Part shown: one piece after another, positions 16,508 to 25,024 of the stretch | How the letters are laid out: the number at the start of each line of letters is the position of its first letter | Position numbering within the stretch: position 1 is the first letter of the stretch | From: Desulfocucumis sp964643075 | Lineage (GTDB): Bacteria; Bacillota; Desulfotomaculia; Desulfotomaculales; Desulfocucumaceae | Assembly (NCBI GenBank): GCA_964643075.1 | Contig: CAZXQO010000001.1 | Location: 62,001-126,000 of the forward strand | Direction of reading: 5' to 3' | DNA length: 64,000 nucleotides | Made by a program: the position numbers and the translations under genes | Notes under the pieces: generated by a model | Databases searched by the model: none | The model's input: only the letters and a program-made list of their open reading frames with translations | Told to the model about the DNA's origin: nothing

Positions 16508-16987
16508 ATGAATAACAATCAGAATGATAAAGTATCAGGTAATAATCCTCTGGGCGCATTATTATTAATATTTTTAGCTTTAAGTATTGGTTTCTTTATT
16601 TGGGCAACGTTTTTTTCAATTTCGCCGGAAGAAAAAGCAAAAATCCAGGCAATGGAAGAAGAAACAGCAAGGATTGAAAAGCAGAATCAGATAAAAGAAA
16701 AAGAATTATTAGATCAACAACAAAGACTTGAAAATGCTAAAGCTATGGTTTCGAGTGTTGTTTCAGTTGATGACATGGAAAATGATTATCAAAAAGGTGA
16801 TTATTTGGGGGCACTCGAATGTGCCGATATAATATTAAGCGGCAACCCAGATACTATCACCATTGCCCAAATAGCGGATTTGTGCAAGAGAATTGGTGAT
16901 ACAAAACCAAAGGGTGAGATTGCCAGAAAACTTTATATTGTATCTGATAAAGGTGACAAGATTCTTGAATCCCGACAGAAAAAATAA
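16508..16987 (+). CDS. Membrane-anchored coiled-coil hypothetical protein
   Basis: 159 residues: a polar Asn-rich start, one transmembrane helix (PLGALLLIFLALSIGFFIWA), a long charged coiled coil (EEKAKIQAMEEETARIEKQN onward), and a C-terminal helical repeat-like domain (DYQKGDYLGALECADIILSG). The tail would face the cytoplasm or outside depending on orientation; the asymmetry of charge does not decide it. The ribosome site is GAGGGG. Base composition is AT-rich compared with the flanking chromosome. Function unknown. Confidence 0.6.
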   Translation: MNNNQNDKVSGNNPLGALLLIFLALSIGFFIWATFFSISPEEKAKIQAMEEETARIEKQNQIKEKELLDQQQRLENAKAMVSSVVSVDDMENDYQKGDYLGALECADIILSGNPDTITIAQIADLCKRIGDTKPKGEIARKLYIVSDKGDKILESRQKK

Positions 16988-17114
16988 AAAGTATTCAATT
17001 TTATAGTGGTTGATTGTTTGGACAAGAAACAGAAAAACCCCGGTATCGCTGCTTTGTTGTGGGTGGTTAATATTTTTGACGCCCGTATCCCAGAAAAATA
17101 ATATAAGTTGCACC

Positions 17115-17167
17115 AAATATGGATATATCGTTACTAACCCACCACATGTAACGATATATCCATATTT
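17115..17167. repeat. Perfect 20-bp inverted repeat, 13-base loop
   Basis: AAATATGGATATATCGTTAC, a 13-base loop, then its exact complement. No U-tract follows. It stands between two plus-strand genes. Confidence 0.85.
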
Positions 17168-17329
17168 AAAGCAATCTAAACAATATATCAACAAACTAGA
17201 GGAAATGCAATAAGCAATGATCATGAATGTGCAATTAACAAATGTCGAATAATGACGAACGAAAATTAGAGAACAAGTCGGTAAATGTTGATATAATGCA
17301 AGAAATAGTTAAACAGGGGTGCTATTAAA

Positions 17330-18601
17330 TTGCGAAGAGTAATACTTTTGATGATTGCAATAACAATACTATGGGGTACGGGTACAGCATGGGGCGATAC
17401 CGTATATGATACACCAGCAGTTACTATTGACGGGGCCTTGCCATATCAGGTAGATATTCATTGGGAACCTGCCTCAAACATACCTGAAGCGGTTTATGGA
17501 AGTGTTGCAGGTTACGAAGTTAACAGGTGTATTCCGACTTCCCCTCATTTGTTTCAACACTTGGTGACAGTCCCCCCAAATGTTTATTCCTATTCCGACA
17601 ACACGGTAACCCCAAGCCATTCTTATATGTATTCGATATGGCCTATATACTCCGGGCAAGATCAACCAAACATTGACCCGGTTAATTCGTCTTTGGTGAC
17701 TGCGCCGGCATCTCCTACAGGTCTGCCGAACCCAAACGTAAAAATAAACCCGGTCAACGACTACAGTCCTTACACACCGCAAATATCTATTGATGGGGCA
17801 TATTCAAGCCGTGTAGATATAAGCTGGGCACCTTTTACCGGGGTTTCTGAGGCAGTTTACGGCACCTTAGATTATTACGATATAGGTAGAAGTACACCTG
17901 ACTATCCGAATTATATTCACCACCTCGGAACAGTTTCTTCAGGTGTTTGCAGTTATTCCGATAACACTGTTGTGTCGGGAGATCAATATATTTATGTTGT
18001 GACTCCTGAATTTTCGGCAGGTCAGCAGCCATTAATAAATTTGCAGGGGTCAACCGTGGTTATTATGCCTTATCCTTCTTCATCTTCCGGATCGAGTTCA
18101 AGTTCAAGCTCGGGGTCAACTTCACCATCAACAATAGAGGCCAGTCAAATCCTGGTTTCGGAAGCTCAGCCGTTAACGGTTCAAGAGACTGAACCCATTA
18201 CCACAACTGCCACAATTCAACCAGTTACACAGCAACTTTCGCAAGGTCCCCAGATCGTAGTAAACGGCCAGCCTGTAAACTTTGATGTACCACCGGAAAT
18301 TGTAAACGGCAGGACCTTTGTCCCAATTCGCTCCCTGGCATACAGCCTCGGCATGACTGAGGAGAATATATCATGGGATGGTGCCACCAACACCGTTACA
18401 GTTATGAAGGGTGACTTAACAATAAAACTCTCTATTAGCAGTAATCAGTTAATTGTTAACGGAGAGGCGCGGGAAATGGATGTAGTGCCCTATATGAAAA
18501 ATGACCGAACCTTAGTCCCGTTGCGGTTTATTGCTGAGGCTTTAGGCTTGACGGTAGAGTGGGACGAAGTGAATCAGCAGGTGACAATTAAGCAGGTATA
18601 A
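17330..18601 (+). CDS. Secreted protein with FnIII-like repeats and copper-amine-oxidase-N domain
   Basis: 423 residues starting at TTG behind AGGGGTG. A signal peptide (RRVILLMIAITILWGTGTAWG) leads to two homologous beta modules (about 30-130 and 150-245; IDGALPYQVDIHWEPASNIP in one, IDGAYSSRVDISWAPFTGVS in the other). Next come a Ser-rich linker (residues about 248-270) and a C-terminal Cu_amine_oxidN1 domain with its two typical halves (NGRTFVPIRSLAYSLGM and NDRTLVPLRFIAEALGL). The last domain is common in surface proteins of Desulfotomaculum-like bacteria and does not imply oxidase activity. It is probably a surface or adhesion cargo protein. Confidence 0.8.
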   Translation: MRRVILLMIAITILWGTGTAWGDTVYDTPAVTIDGALPYQVDIHWEPASNIPEAVYGSVAGYEVNRCIPTSPHLFQHLVTVPPNVYSYSDNTVTPSHSYMYSIWPIYSGQDQPNIDPVNSSLVTAPASPTGLPNPNVKINPVNDYSPYTPQISIDGAYSSRVDISWAPFTGVSEAVYGTLDYYDIGRSTPDYPNYIHHLGTVSSGVCSYSDNTVVSGDQYIYVVTPEFSAGQQPLINLQGSTVVIMPYPSSSSGSSSSSSSGSTSPSTIEASQILVSEAQPLTVQETEPITTTATIQPVTQQLSQGPQIVVNGQPVNFDVPPEIVNGRTFVPIRSLAYSLGMTEENISWDGATNTVTVMKGDLTIKLSISSNQLIVNGEAREMDVVPYMKNDRTLVPLRFIAEALGLTVEWDEVNQQVTIKQV

Positions 18602-18635
18602 TATAACCCCTGCTTATCTTTTATATCTTTTTTAT
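18590..18635 (+). terminator. Terminator of the secreted-protein gene
   Basis: Stem AAGCAGG / CCTGCTT overlapping the stop codon, followed by an ATCTTTTATATCTTTTTT tract. Confidence 0.65.
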
Positions 18636-18755
18636 GCCTTTCCGGGGGATCAGTGGGAAAGGTTGTTCCCCTTGTTCCTTGCGGAATTTGTTCCTGTGTC
18701 CCTGGGTAGCCTTGTGGCCAGCACGGGAAAAGGTAACAACTGTTTTGTTTTGGTT

Positions 18756-18783
18756 GAGGAGGTGCAAAATTTTGCACCTCCTC
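18756..18783. repeat. Perfect 28-base palindrome centred on AAAATTTT
   Basis: GAGGAGGTGCAAAA and its exact complement, in the gap between convergent genes. Same design as the palindromes at 11375-12802. Confidence 0.9.
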
Positions 18784-18913
18784 TTTGCGTCGGGAAAGGC
18801 TGACAATTATTTTACTTTGGTGTTATGTGTCTTTTGTGGTTCCGGCTCCGTGTATGCCAGGATTGCACGGCGGCCCGTGGAAACATTATTATGATATTTG
18901 CCAAGCAGGCCCT

Positions 18914-19132
18914 TTAAGTCATTGATGTAATTCCCCAAAAACATGCCCGTTCAGCTTTGGCCTCCGGGCTGGGCTCGGGTTTCGGTGGCCGGCGTAGGCG
19001 TTCCGCCTCTTCCTGGAGGGCCGGGTCCGGTGTGTTAGCCAGTATATCCGCCGTTATTTCTGCGGACTTTGATTTTACAAGGTCTTCGAGTGCCCGGGTT
19101 ACATCGTCCTTAACTTTTGAAACTATACTCAT
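18914..19132 (-). CDS. Small hypothetical protein
   Basis: 72 residues. The first half is a charged amphipathic helix (SKVKDDVTRALEDLVKSKSA) and the second half is Pro/Glu/Lys-rich (RRPPKPEPSPEAKAERA). AAGGGAGTTTTACAT precedes the ATG. It follows the 603-residue gene by 58 bases and is the last gene of the long minus-strand run starting at 28438. I do not recognise it. Confidence 0.5.
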   Translation of the reverse strand: MSIVSKVKDDVTRALEDLVKSKSAEITADILANTPDPALQEEAERLRRPPKPEPSPEAKAERACFWGITSMT

Positions 19133-19190
19133 AATGTAAAACTCCCTTCAAATTTAAATTTATTTTTTTCGGTATTCTATTGCCCTCTGT

Positions 19191-21002
19191 TTATGCGGGG
19201 GGCTCTGTTGGGTCTGTGGCCGCTGGTGTCTCTGTTGCCGGTGCATTAATTTCAACCTGGATCGTTTTCATAACCGGTTGCCGCTTTTTAACCGGTACCA
19301 CCTCCACAGCTTCGTCCTTCGTGGCCGCCTGCTCCTGAAAGACTTCCACCGGCTCCAGGATGTTACGCAAATTAACCTCATTTCCGCTATGGTCATCATA
19401 GAACTTCAAACCGTTCTTTGTTTGCTTTGCTGTGAAACCATCCCGGGCAACCGACACCACCATGGCTTTCTTTTTGAATTGGCCGGTTGTTTCGTCTAAT
19501 TCGTGGCCATCTTTGATGCGGTGAACCTGCTCCTCTGTTTCGATGAACCTTGAAACCCTGTACTTTTCCATTTGCCCATCCGCTTTTAACTGGTATCGTT
19601 CTTCAGTTTCCGGTACCTCAGTGGTTATGGTCCTGGCAATACCCTTGCAGTGGTCATGGATAGGGATGCACATGGTATGGTGTTCCTCGTGGATGTGGTG
19701 CGCCAGAAGGGTAATTATATCGCCCGGGGCAAAGGGTTGCTCACATATGGGGCAAGATTCTTCCTCAAAACATAAGTCACCCGGGGTTATGAACTGGGCG
19801 CGGACGGTGTTCCATTTATAACCGTTCATTCCAACATACCCGGAATTGTCGTAATGGGGCAGGAAGTTATTCCAGAACTTACCAAGCATATTGAAATAGG
19901 TGTTTGTGCTTAAAGTAAATTCTGAACCGTCACCTGAATACATTTCTATTGATGTTCCCTGTATGTGGAGCTTTTTACCAAAGAAAGAAGTATCAATATC
20001 TAAACCGGCGCCATCACTCCGGGCTGTTATTTCCCCCATTACACTGCCGTTGTAATAATACTTCATCCAGCCTTGAGCAGAATTCGCAACCATTTCAAGG
20101 GTTTTCTGGCCGCCGTAGTAGGCCATAAGCCCATTAGGAGGGATAAGGGCTATATACGTATCGCTGTTTTCATCCCCAGTCCGAAAAGTAGAGGCGTATA
20201 TATTGCCGCCTATCTCTTGACCGTAAGTGCCATCCCTCAGCACTGCCAATCTATTTTGGGGTGCAATATCCTGTATATGCCACGGTATTGCACCGCCCGG
20301 GACTGCCGGGTTATATTCCGGGAATTTGAACCCCTGTATCCCGCCAGGCGTAACCACTGCAACGTAGATATTGCCTCCGCTGACTGCGGGAAGCCTGTCA
20401 AACCACTCCAAATACTTGCAGCCTACGGAAACATTGAGCAGTGCGAAAGTTAATGCCTCTTGCAAGGACATTGCTTCAAAGCGGATTACCTCATTCGAGA
20501 TTAACCTACCTATAACCTCAACCGTGCCGAAAGCCCGCATGCAGTATTTGGGCCGGGAACCTGGGCCACCATTAATGACAAAAGGACTATCGGAACTGCC
20601 TTCGGCCCACACCTGGAACCCCCCGCAGTCATACCCACAGAGCAGGAAGCCAAAACCGTGGCCGTTTAAAATCTCTTTTAGCCTGTTATAAAAACCCTCA
20701 GCTAATGCCTTAAAACCATAACCATCCGCGGCCATACGCTGTAGTCTTGCGATCTCATGGTCTGATGTCCAGACACCCGTATAGCCTAACCCTGGGTAGG
20801 TTAAACGGCTTACCCCGGAGTATATAAGACAATAATTGCCTATTTTATGAACCTTCGGGTGCTCACCTTCTAGAACCTTAAAATCATTGCTGTAGATACC
20901 CTTCTCAAAATTTGCATACCATTGAGGAGTCCCGTTTATTGCTCTTGACTCAGAGGCTAGAACAATCCCCTGCGGAGTCGATACCGCCAGTGCAATTGTC
21001 AT
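19191..21002 (-). CDS. Proteasome-like (Ntn-hydrolase) N domain with tail-fibre-like and zinc-finger regions
   Basis: 603 residues. The N terminus MTIALAVSTPQGIVLASESR matches the start of proteasome-beta/HslV-type Ntn hydrolases: removal of Met would expose Thr as nucleophile, GIVLASESRA replaces GVVLAADSRA (Glu for Asp17), and HPKVHKIGNYCLIYSGVSR aligns with the Lys33 strand. The domain runs to about residue 230. Residues 340-420 contain a KLHIQGTSIEMYSGDGSEF and GYKWNTVRAQFITPGDL segment like tail-fibre closing modules. Then CPICEQPF with H-x3-H (HIHEEHHTMC) forms a probable zinc site, and an acidic tail ends the protein. The role is unknown. It is the only structural-looking gene in the element. 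Confidence 0.55.
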   Translation of the reverse strand: MTIALAVSTPQGIVLASESRAINGTPQWYANFEKGIYSNDFKVLEGEHPKVHKIGNYCLIYSGVSRLTYPGLGYTGVWTSDHEIARLQRMAADGYGFKALAEGFYNRLKEILNGHGFGFLLCGYDCGGFQVWAEGSSDSPFVINGGPGSRPKYCMRAFGTVEVIGRLISNEVIRFEAMSLQEALTFALLNVSVGCKYLEWFDRLPAVSGGNIYVAVVTPGGIQGFKFPEYNPAVPGGAIPWHIQDIAPQNRLAVLRDGTYGQEIGGNIYASTFRTGDENSDTYIALIPPNGLMAYYGGQKTLEMVANSAQGWMKYYYNGSVMGEITARSDGAGLDIDTSFFGKKLHIQGTSIEMYSGDGSEFTLSTNTYFNMLGKFWNNFLPHYDNSGYVGMNGYKWNTVRAQFITPGDLCFEEESCPICEQPFAPGDIITLLAHHIHEEHHTMCIPIHDHCKGIARTITTEVPETEERYQLKADGQMEKYRVSRFIETEEQVHRIKDGHELDETTGQFKKKAMVVSVARDGFTAKQTKNGLKFYDDHSGNEVNLRNILEPVEVFQEQAATKDEAVEVVPVKKRQPVMKTIQVEINAPATETPAATDPTEPPA

Positions 21003-21128
21003 TTAAAAATCACCTTCCTTAAACTCTATGATATAGATTAATAATATTGGGAATGGCCTCCTGATTTTTTATTGAGCGGGATCGGAGCGGGGGGCTCTCC
21101 GGGGTGAATCGTATGTTATGAAAAAACC

Positions 21129-21851
21129 TTATGAACTTTTCATGACCTTCAGCGGCGGGTAATATTTTTCCAGGGTCACTTCCCCATTAGTGCCTTCCCT
21201 GATAATACATTGGTGTGCCCGTAACTCAGGGAATAGCTCGTCTATTTTGTCATGAACAGCCTGCCGCATTTGGGGGTTAGCCTTCAGCGTCTTCATGAAG
21301 TGGACGGTCATGGCATCGAAGAATGGCAGGTCTGAGAATATAACGAAGGATTCTTTTTCCCGTTCTATTGGCTGTTCGGCATGCCAGATAAACACCGCAT
21401 CTGCAAAAAATGAATGACCTTGGGTATCTCTTTCATTGAAGTCTGCCCGGATCTGCTCCATCCTTTTTGCGTTGCAGTTGATTAGCTGAGCAAAATCATG
21501 ATCTGTGGCTCCCACTTCTTCGTACATCGGTAAAGCCTTAAATAAAAATCCTCCGATGACATACAGCTTACTTTCAATATCGCTGCAAACAATGTCCAGG
21601 TCGGAAATGCCTTTTTGTAGTTCTGCTATCCGATACTGATTTTTAAATGTTTTTTTAGTCTCGATGGCAAGGGCGTCCTTAAGCTTCTGACGTATGTCGT
21701 GCGCCTCTTTCTGCTGCCTTAGAATGCCCCGGAGTTGCCGCCTTAGTCTTGCGAGTGTGTTCGCCCATGGTTTTTTAATATCCACTCCACCATCCCTTTC
21801 CATATGTCCTATCTGAGCTTTTTCGACATTATCTTTTAAAGGGTTCACCAC
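21129..21851 (-). CDS. Coiled-coil hypothetical protein
   Basis: 240 residues. Residues 25-100 form a long coiled coil (TLARLRRQLRGILRQQKEAH, then ALAIETKKTFKNQYRIAELQ). The C-terminal half is globular, with a hydrophobic patch (ADAVFIWHAEQPIEREKESF) and ends TLEKYYPPLKVMKSS. No membrane segment. It lies between the proteasome-like gene and the terminase-like genes on the minus strand, an arrangement that could suit a chaperone or scaffold, but that is a guess from position. Confidence 0.5.
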   Translation of the reverse strand: MVNPLKDNVEKAQIGHMERDGGVDIKKPWANTLARLRRQLRGILRQQKEAHDIRQKLKDALAIETKKTFKNQYRIAELQKGISDLDIVCSDIESKLYVIGGFLFKALPMYEEVGATDHDFAQLINCNAKRMEQIRADFNERDTQGHSFFADAVFIWHAEQPIEREKESFVIFSDLPFFDAMTVHFMKTLKANPQMRQAVHDKIDELFPELRAHQCIIREGTNGEVTLEKYYPPLKVMKSS

Positions 21852-21895
21852 TGCCTTGTCGAATTTTGACCTAAAAGCTTATGGGGTTGATTTCG

Positions 21896-22249
21896 ATGGA
21901 TCAAGAAACCAAAGAGTGTATCCTTAATTTTCTTATCCAGTACTACATTCAAAAAGGTAAACATTTTGACAGTGGAGATGTCCCATTATCACAGCAATTG
22001 CCCCAAATACCACGCCATATACTAAGGGCAACACTACAGATCCTAAAGGATGAAGAATTGATCAACTTTAACGAACATGCCGGGTATTTTCATCAAATAA
22101 AGGCAACTCCGTCCGGCATGGGCTACTTCGAGCGCAAGAAGCAAACCAAAAGAGAAAAATGGGAAATGAAAAAAGCTGACTGGATCAAGGGCATTATTTT
22201 TATTATTATTGGTTCTCTATTAACTAAAATATTTCAATGGTTAAAATAA
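21896..22249 (+). CDS. Winged-helix protein with C-terminal membrane anchor
   Basis: 117 residues from the ATG at 21896, preferred over an ATG at 21881 because GGGGTTGATTTC precedes it. Residues 5-75 form a predicted winged helix (ECILNFLIQYYIQKGKHFDS; HILRATLQILKDEELINFNE). A basic linker (FERKKQTKREKWEMKKADW) leads to one hydrophobic helix at the end (IKGIIFIIIGSLLTKIFQWL). It is oriented against its neighbours. A tail-anchored DNA-binding protein is an unusual design; its function is unknown. Confidence 0.6.
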   Translation: MDQETKECILNFLIQYYIQKGKHFDSGDVPLSQQLPQIPRHILRATLQILKDEELINFNEHAGYFHQIKATPSGMGYFERKKQTKREKWEMKKADWIKGIIFIIIGSLLTKIFQWLK

Positions 22250-22250
22250 A

Positions 22251-22322
22251 CTAAGGCCATAGCAATAAAGTTAGTATGCATCCAATAGTTATTCCAGTAA
22301 TAGCTATTAAAATGTCTTTCAA
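22251..22322 (-). CDS. Possible 23-residue membrane peptide
   Basis: TTG start behind GGTGGTG, encoding LKDILIAITGITIGCILTLL then LWP: one hydrophobic helix. It follows the gene at 22379 by 56 bases and ends one base beyond the stop of the convergent gene. Too short for firm support. Confidence 0.35.
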   Translation of the reverse strand: MKDILIAITGITIGCILTLLLWP

Positions 22323-22378
22323 ACTTAACACCACCCTGCTAATTAAATCCGGAGTATTAAGGTGTTGGTTTTGCAATT

Positions 22379-22900
22379 TTACTGTTGACTCTTGCCCTGC
22401 TTCGGTAAAACCTTCACTTTTTCGCTGACCTCCTGGGCAGCCTTTAGTAAATCTTCCCGGTCCACGGAGCGAATTGTCTCAGTACGACTCGTAGGATTGC
22501 CGGTCATCAGTAAAATTTTGTCAAGCAAAATGCCGAATGACGTGGCCAGGTCTTTAAAATTTGCCCCTGAAACTTTTAACTCCATAGCCTGTAATATTGT
22601 TAATGACAATTCCATAGCCCGCGCAACAAATACAGTTCGGCTCTGCTGTCTTGCTGTCGTGAGTTCAGAGGCAGGTGCATTTTCCGACTCTGGTTCATCA
22701 CCCGATACATCACATGAACATTTTTCATTAACAAACTCATCAAGCATACCTTCTTTTTCCATCTCCTTCCAATCGTGCAACGTTGTGAGAGGGATACCGG
22801 TTATGCGACTTGTCCCCCGTAGGCCGCATAATTCTACAACTTCAAGGGCGGTGTAAATCTCCGTAGGTGTGCGCTTGCTTCGGGGTCCACAACGGGCCAT
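22379..22900 (-). CDS. Terminase-small-subunit-like HTH protein
   Basis: 173 residues. The N-terminal half is an HTH (TEIYTALEVVELCGLRGTSR, then ITGIPLTTLHDWKEMEKEG), followed by an acidic linker and a helical C domain (FVARAMELSLTILQAMELKV; DLATSFGILLDKILLMTGNP). The order of HTH plus helical oligomerisation domain fits small terminase subunits or homeodomain-like DNA-recognition proteins. The upstream neighbour at 23041-23565 shares the same plan. No large terminase is present, consistent with a satellite that borrows packaging from a helper. This reading is inference. Confidence 0.5.
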   Translation of the reverse strand: MARCGPRSKRTPTEIYTALEVVELCGLRGTSRITGIPLTTLHDWKEMEKEGMLDEFVNEKCSCDVSGDEPESENAPASELTTARQQSRTVFVARAMELSLTILQAMELKVSGANFKDLATSFGILLDKILLMTGNPTSRTETIRSVDREDLLKAAQEVSEKVKVLPKQGKSQQ

Positions 22901-23040
22901 TTGAGGGTGATCCCTCCTTTCCTTTCCGGGGTGCTATATTGGTCTTTCTAAGAGCAATGCCGAACATAAAAAGGGTAAACATGTTAATATTTATACACAT
23001 TAATATTTAACATGTTAAAACTTGTTACTGGGTTTACTTA

Positions 23041-23565
23041 CTACCCGGAGTCGTTGCCGGTGTTGAGCTCGACGGCTCCGCTGCCGTCCCGCCAGGCTAT
23101 GCGGAGGGAGAGGCCAGCCTGCCCGACAACCCTGGGTATCTTATTAAGTAATGCCTGCCTTTTATCTGCCAGGATTCCGAAGGCCACGACAAGTTGTTGA
23201 ATCGGTATATTCTGGATGTTTTGCTTTATCCGGGTCAGCATTTGGCCGGTGATTTCATCTAAAGAGCTAACCATACTAAAATTGTTCGCTTCAACCATTG
23301 AGGCAAAATATTCACGGAGAATTGGCGTTGCAGAGTTTTTATTAATACCGAATTTCCGGCAGGCTTCCCGGGCGGTCATACCCTCGGTGAACACGGCCTG
23401 GGCGAATTGCTCCCGTGTTTCGTCTGGGATTTTGTTAACAGGTGCCCTGCCCTCTGCCGGGCAGGGCAGGGGGGGTAAGACTTCAATGTCCAGGTCAATG
23501 GGTTCAATAGGTTCATGGGTGTCCAGTTCAATGGTGCTGTTTTGGGTGTCTTTGATAGTTGACAT
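23041..23565 (-). CDS. Second terminase-small-subunit-like HTH protein
   Basis: 174 residues. An acidic, Pro-rich N-terminal 45 residues is followed by an HTH (QFAQAVFTEGMTAREACRKF, GINKNSATPILREYFASM) and a helical C domain whose block PIQQLVVAFGILADKRQALL parallels DLATSFGILLDKILLM in the gene at 22379. The two are probable diverged paralogues with one job split or duplicated. AAGGTGG precedes the ATG. Same reservations as for its neighbour. Confidence 0.5.
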   Translation of the reverse strand: MSTIKDTQNSTIELDTHEPIEPIDLDIEVLPPLPCPAEGRAPVNKIPDETREQFAQAVFTEGMTAREACRKFGINKNSATPILREYFASMVEANNFSMVSSLDEITGQMLTRIKQNIQNIPIQQLVVAFGILADKRQALLNKIPRVVGQAGLSLRIAWRDGSGAVELNTGNDSG

Positions 23566-23777
23566 TTATTACCACCTTCCAGGGTTTGGGGTTATGGGGG
23601 GAAATATTGACTTCGATTAGGAAACCACTAAGGCATAAAAAAGCTTTATGGTTATGATACAATATGTTTATGGGTGCCCTGATTGTCCATTTCCCCGCTA
23701 ACCCTTATGTTTCCTGCCTTTTTTAGGCTTTGACGTGGGTAAAATTGTTAGATATGATAATATTGGTGTTTTATGTC

Positions 23778-23801
23778 CCCGGGCCGGGTTATAGGCCCGG
23801 G
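23778..23801. terminator. GC-rich hairpin CCCGGGCC / GGCCCGGG
   Basis: An 8-bp perfect stem with an 8-base loop 11 bases beyond the stop of the gene at 23812. No U-tract on either strand, so termination is uncertain. The rest of the 23566-23811 gap shows nothing. Confidence 0.5.
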
Positions 23802-23811
23802 AAGTGATTAC

Positions 23812-24084
23812 TTAAATACATTGCCTGTCCCAGTGCGCCGGGCAAGGCTCCATGTCAATCGAGCTTACCCAGTCCTGTTTGCCGGGATGCTCAATATCCT
23901 GAACCTTGACATTCAACTCCGGCTGCATCCGGTCAATTTTAATGATGCGGCATATTGCCCCTATTGCCGGGCTTGCCGGCGTAAGTACCTTATAGTGATC
24001 CCCTATAATAATACATAGTTGACCGGTCCTTAGTCCTGTTAGCGTTCGTCTTATTCGTTGCTGTCTTGCTGATAATCTTGACAT
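23812..24084 (-). CDS. Small phage-type hypothetical protein with KOW-like strand block
   Basis: 90 residues. A basic N terminus (SRLSARQQRIRRTLTGLRTG) leads to a beta-rich stretch GQLCIIIGDHYKVLTPASPA and AICRIIKIDRMQPELNVKVQ, resembling KOW/SH3-like barrels, and then a Trp/His/Cys-containing tail. Perhaps a nucleic-acid binder. No family was recognised. Confidence 0.5.
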   Translation of the reverse strand: MSRLSARQQRIRRTLTGLRTGQLCIIIGDHYKVLTPASPAIGAICRIIKIDRMQPELNVKVQDIEHPGKQDWVSSIDMEPCPAHWDRQCI

Positions 24085-24110
24085 TATGGTTTACGCCTCA
24101 CTTTTTTGTT

Positions 24111-24157
24111 AAACCTCGCTGTGCGTCCCCTGTCACAGCAAGGTTTTTCTTTTTTTA
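24111..24157 (+). terminator. Strong hairpin with U-tract between minus-strand genes
   Basis: AAACCTCGCTGTG pairs with CACAGCAAGGTTT (one mismatch), followed by TTCTTTTTTT on the plus strand. It is antisense to the local gene direction, so it would stop transcription entering from the left. Confidence 0.65.
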
Positions 24158-24215
24158 TGAGGCGGCGGTCCCCTCGCCGGCATGGTGCCGGCCACCGCTC
24201 TTTAAATGTTATATA

Positions 24216-24584
24216 TTAAGGCCCGTTAAGGCCGGACACGGAGTTCACTTCGCCGGTATCGCCTCCCTTCTCCTGAGCAGTCCCATTGTCTTGCTGGCTC
24301 CTTCCGCCTGCCCCGTAAAACACATTAAGCCAATTTAAATTATCAACCAGTGGAGGCTTTACTTTATTAAACATTCGCTCTTCGGCCTTATCCCTAAACT
24401 TGTCAACATGATCGATAACCCGCGAAAGTATGTTGCTTAATTCCTTATTCCCTAATTTTTGATAATTAGGGTTACACATGAAAGAGATTAGTCTGTCGCG
24501 AATCTCCTGAATCTCATCTCCTATGGCTTTCCAAGACTCATAAAGGGTTTGCTCTTTACGTGCAGGGCCGGTTTGGTTTAACAT
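24216..24584 (-). CDS. Helical hypothetical protein
   Basis: 122 residues. Two long charged helices make up residues 15-80 (ESWKAIGDEIQEIRDRLISF; LSNILSRVIDHVDKFRDKAE), followed by a disordered Gly/Gln-rich tail (GAGGRSQQDNGTAQEKGGDT). AAGGAAGGTGC precedes the ATG. It is the first gene downstream of the iteron-like region. Function unknown. Confidence 0.5.
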   Translation of the reverse strand: MLNQTGPARKEQTLYESWKAIGDEIQEIRDRLISFMCNPNYQKLGNKELSNILSRVIDHVDKFRDKAEERMFNKVKPPLVDNLNWLNVFYGAGGRSQQDNGTAQEKGGDTGEVNSVSGLNGP

Positions 24585-25024
24585 TTTAGCACCTTCCTTT
24601 TGTAAATATTTACCTCTGCCCGCCTGTCCCCCAAAAATGAAGTTTAAGATTTACACATTCAAATGGAGAAAAATGCATCAAATGGAAACATTTCTTTAAT
24701 AACGATGGATGTTGTTAATAAGCACTATCGTACTTAGATCATTAACATAGTAAATAAGTAATTAATTATGAATGCCTAATTTAATTTTTTAAATCCCAAA
24801 ATGGAGAATTCGTATCAAATGGAAACATCTCTTTCAATAAGCAATTCATCACTAGATCATTAACATTTCACTAGATCATTAACAGGGCAAATAAGCAATG
24901 TATTCCGAAGAAATAATTTTACTTTTTTTATCTCAAAATGAAGAGTCGTGCTTCGATTGGAAAGTGCCCTCGGTAGAATGCAAATTTTACCCTAATTTAA
25001 TCCAGTATTTAGTATCTCCCGGCA
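24585..25024. repeat. AT-rich repeat region, candidate replication origin
   Basis: No gene in 440 bases. Three copies of (C)TAGATCATTAACA lie at 24733, 24851 and 24870. A longer direct repeat, AAATGGAGA-(N7)-TCAAATGGAAACATYTCTTT, lies at 24661-24697 and 24798-24833, with a diverged third near 24926. It lies next to the primase-helicase gene, as origins do in satellites with Pri-Rep proteins. Confidence 0.55.
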
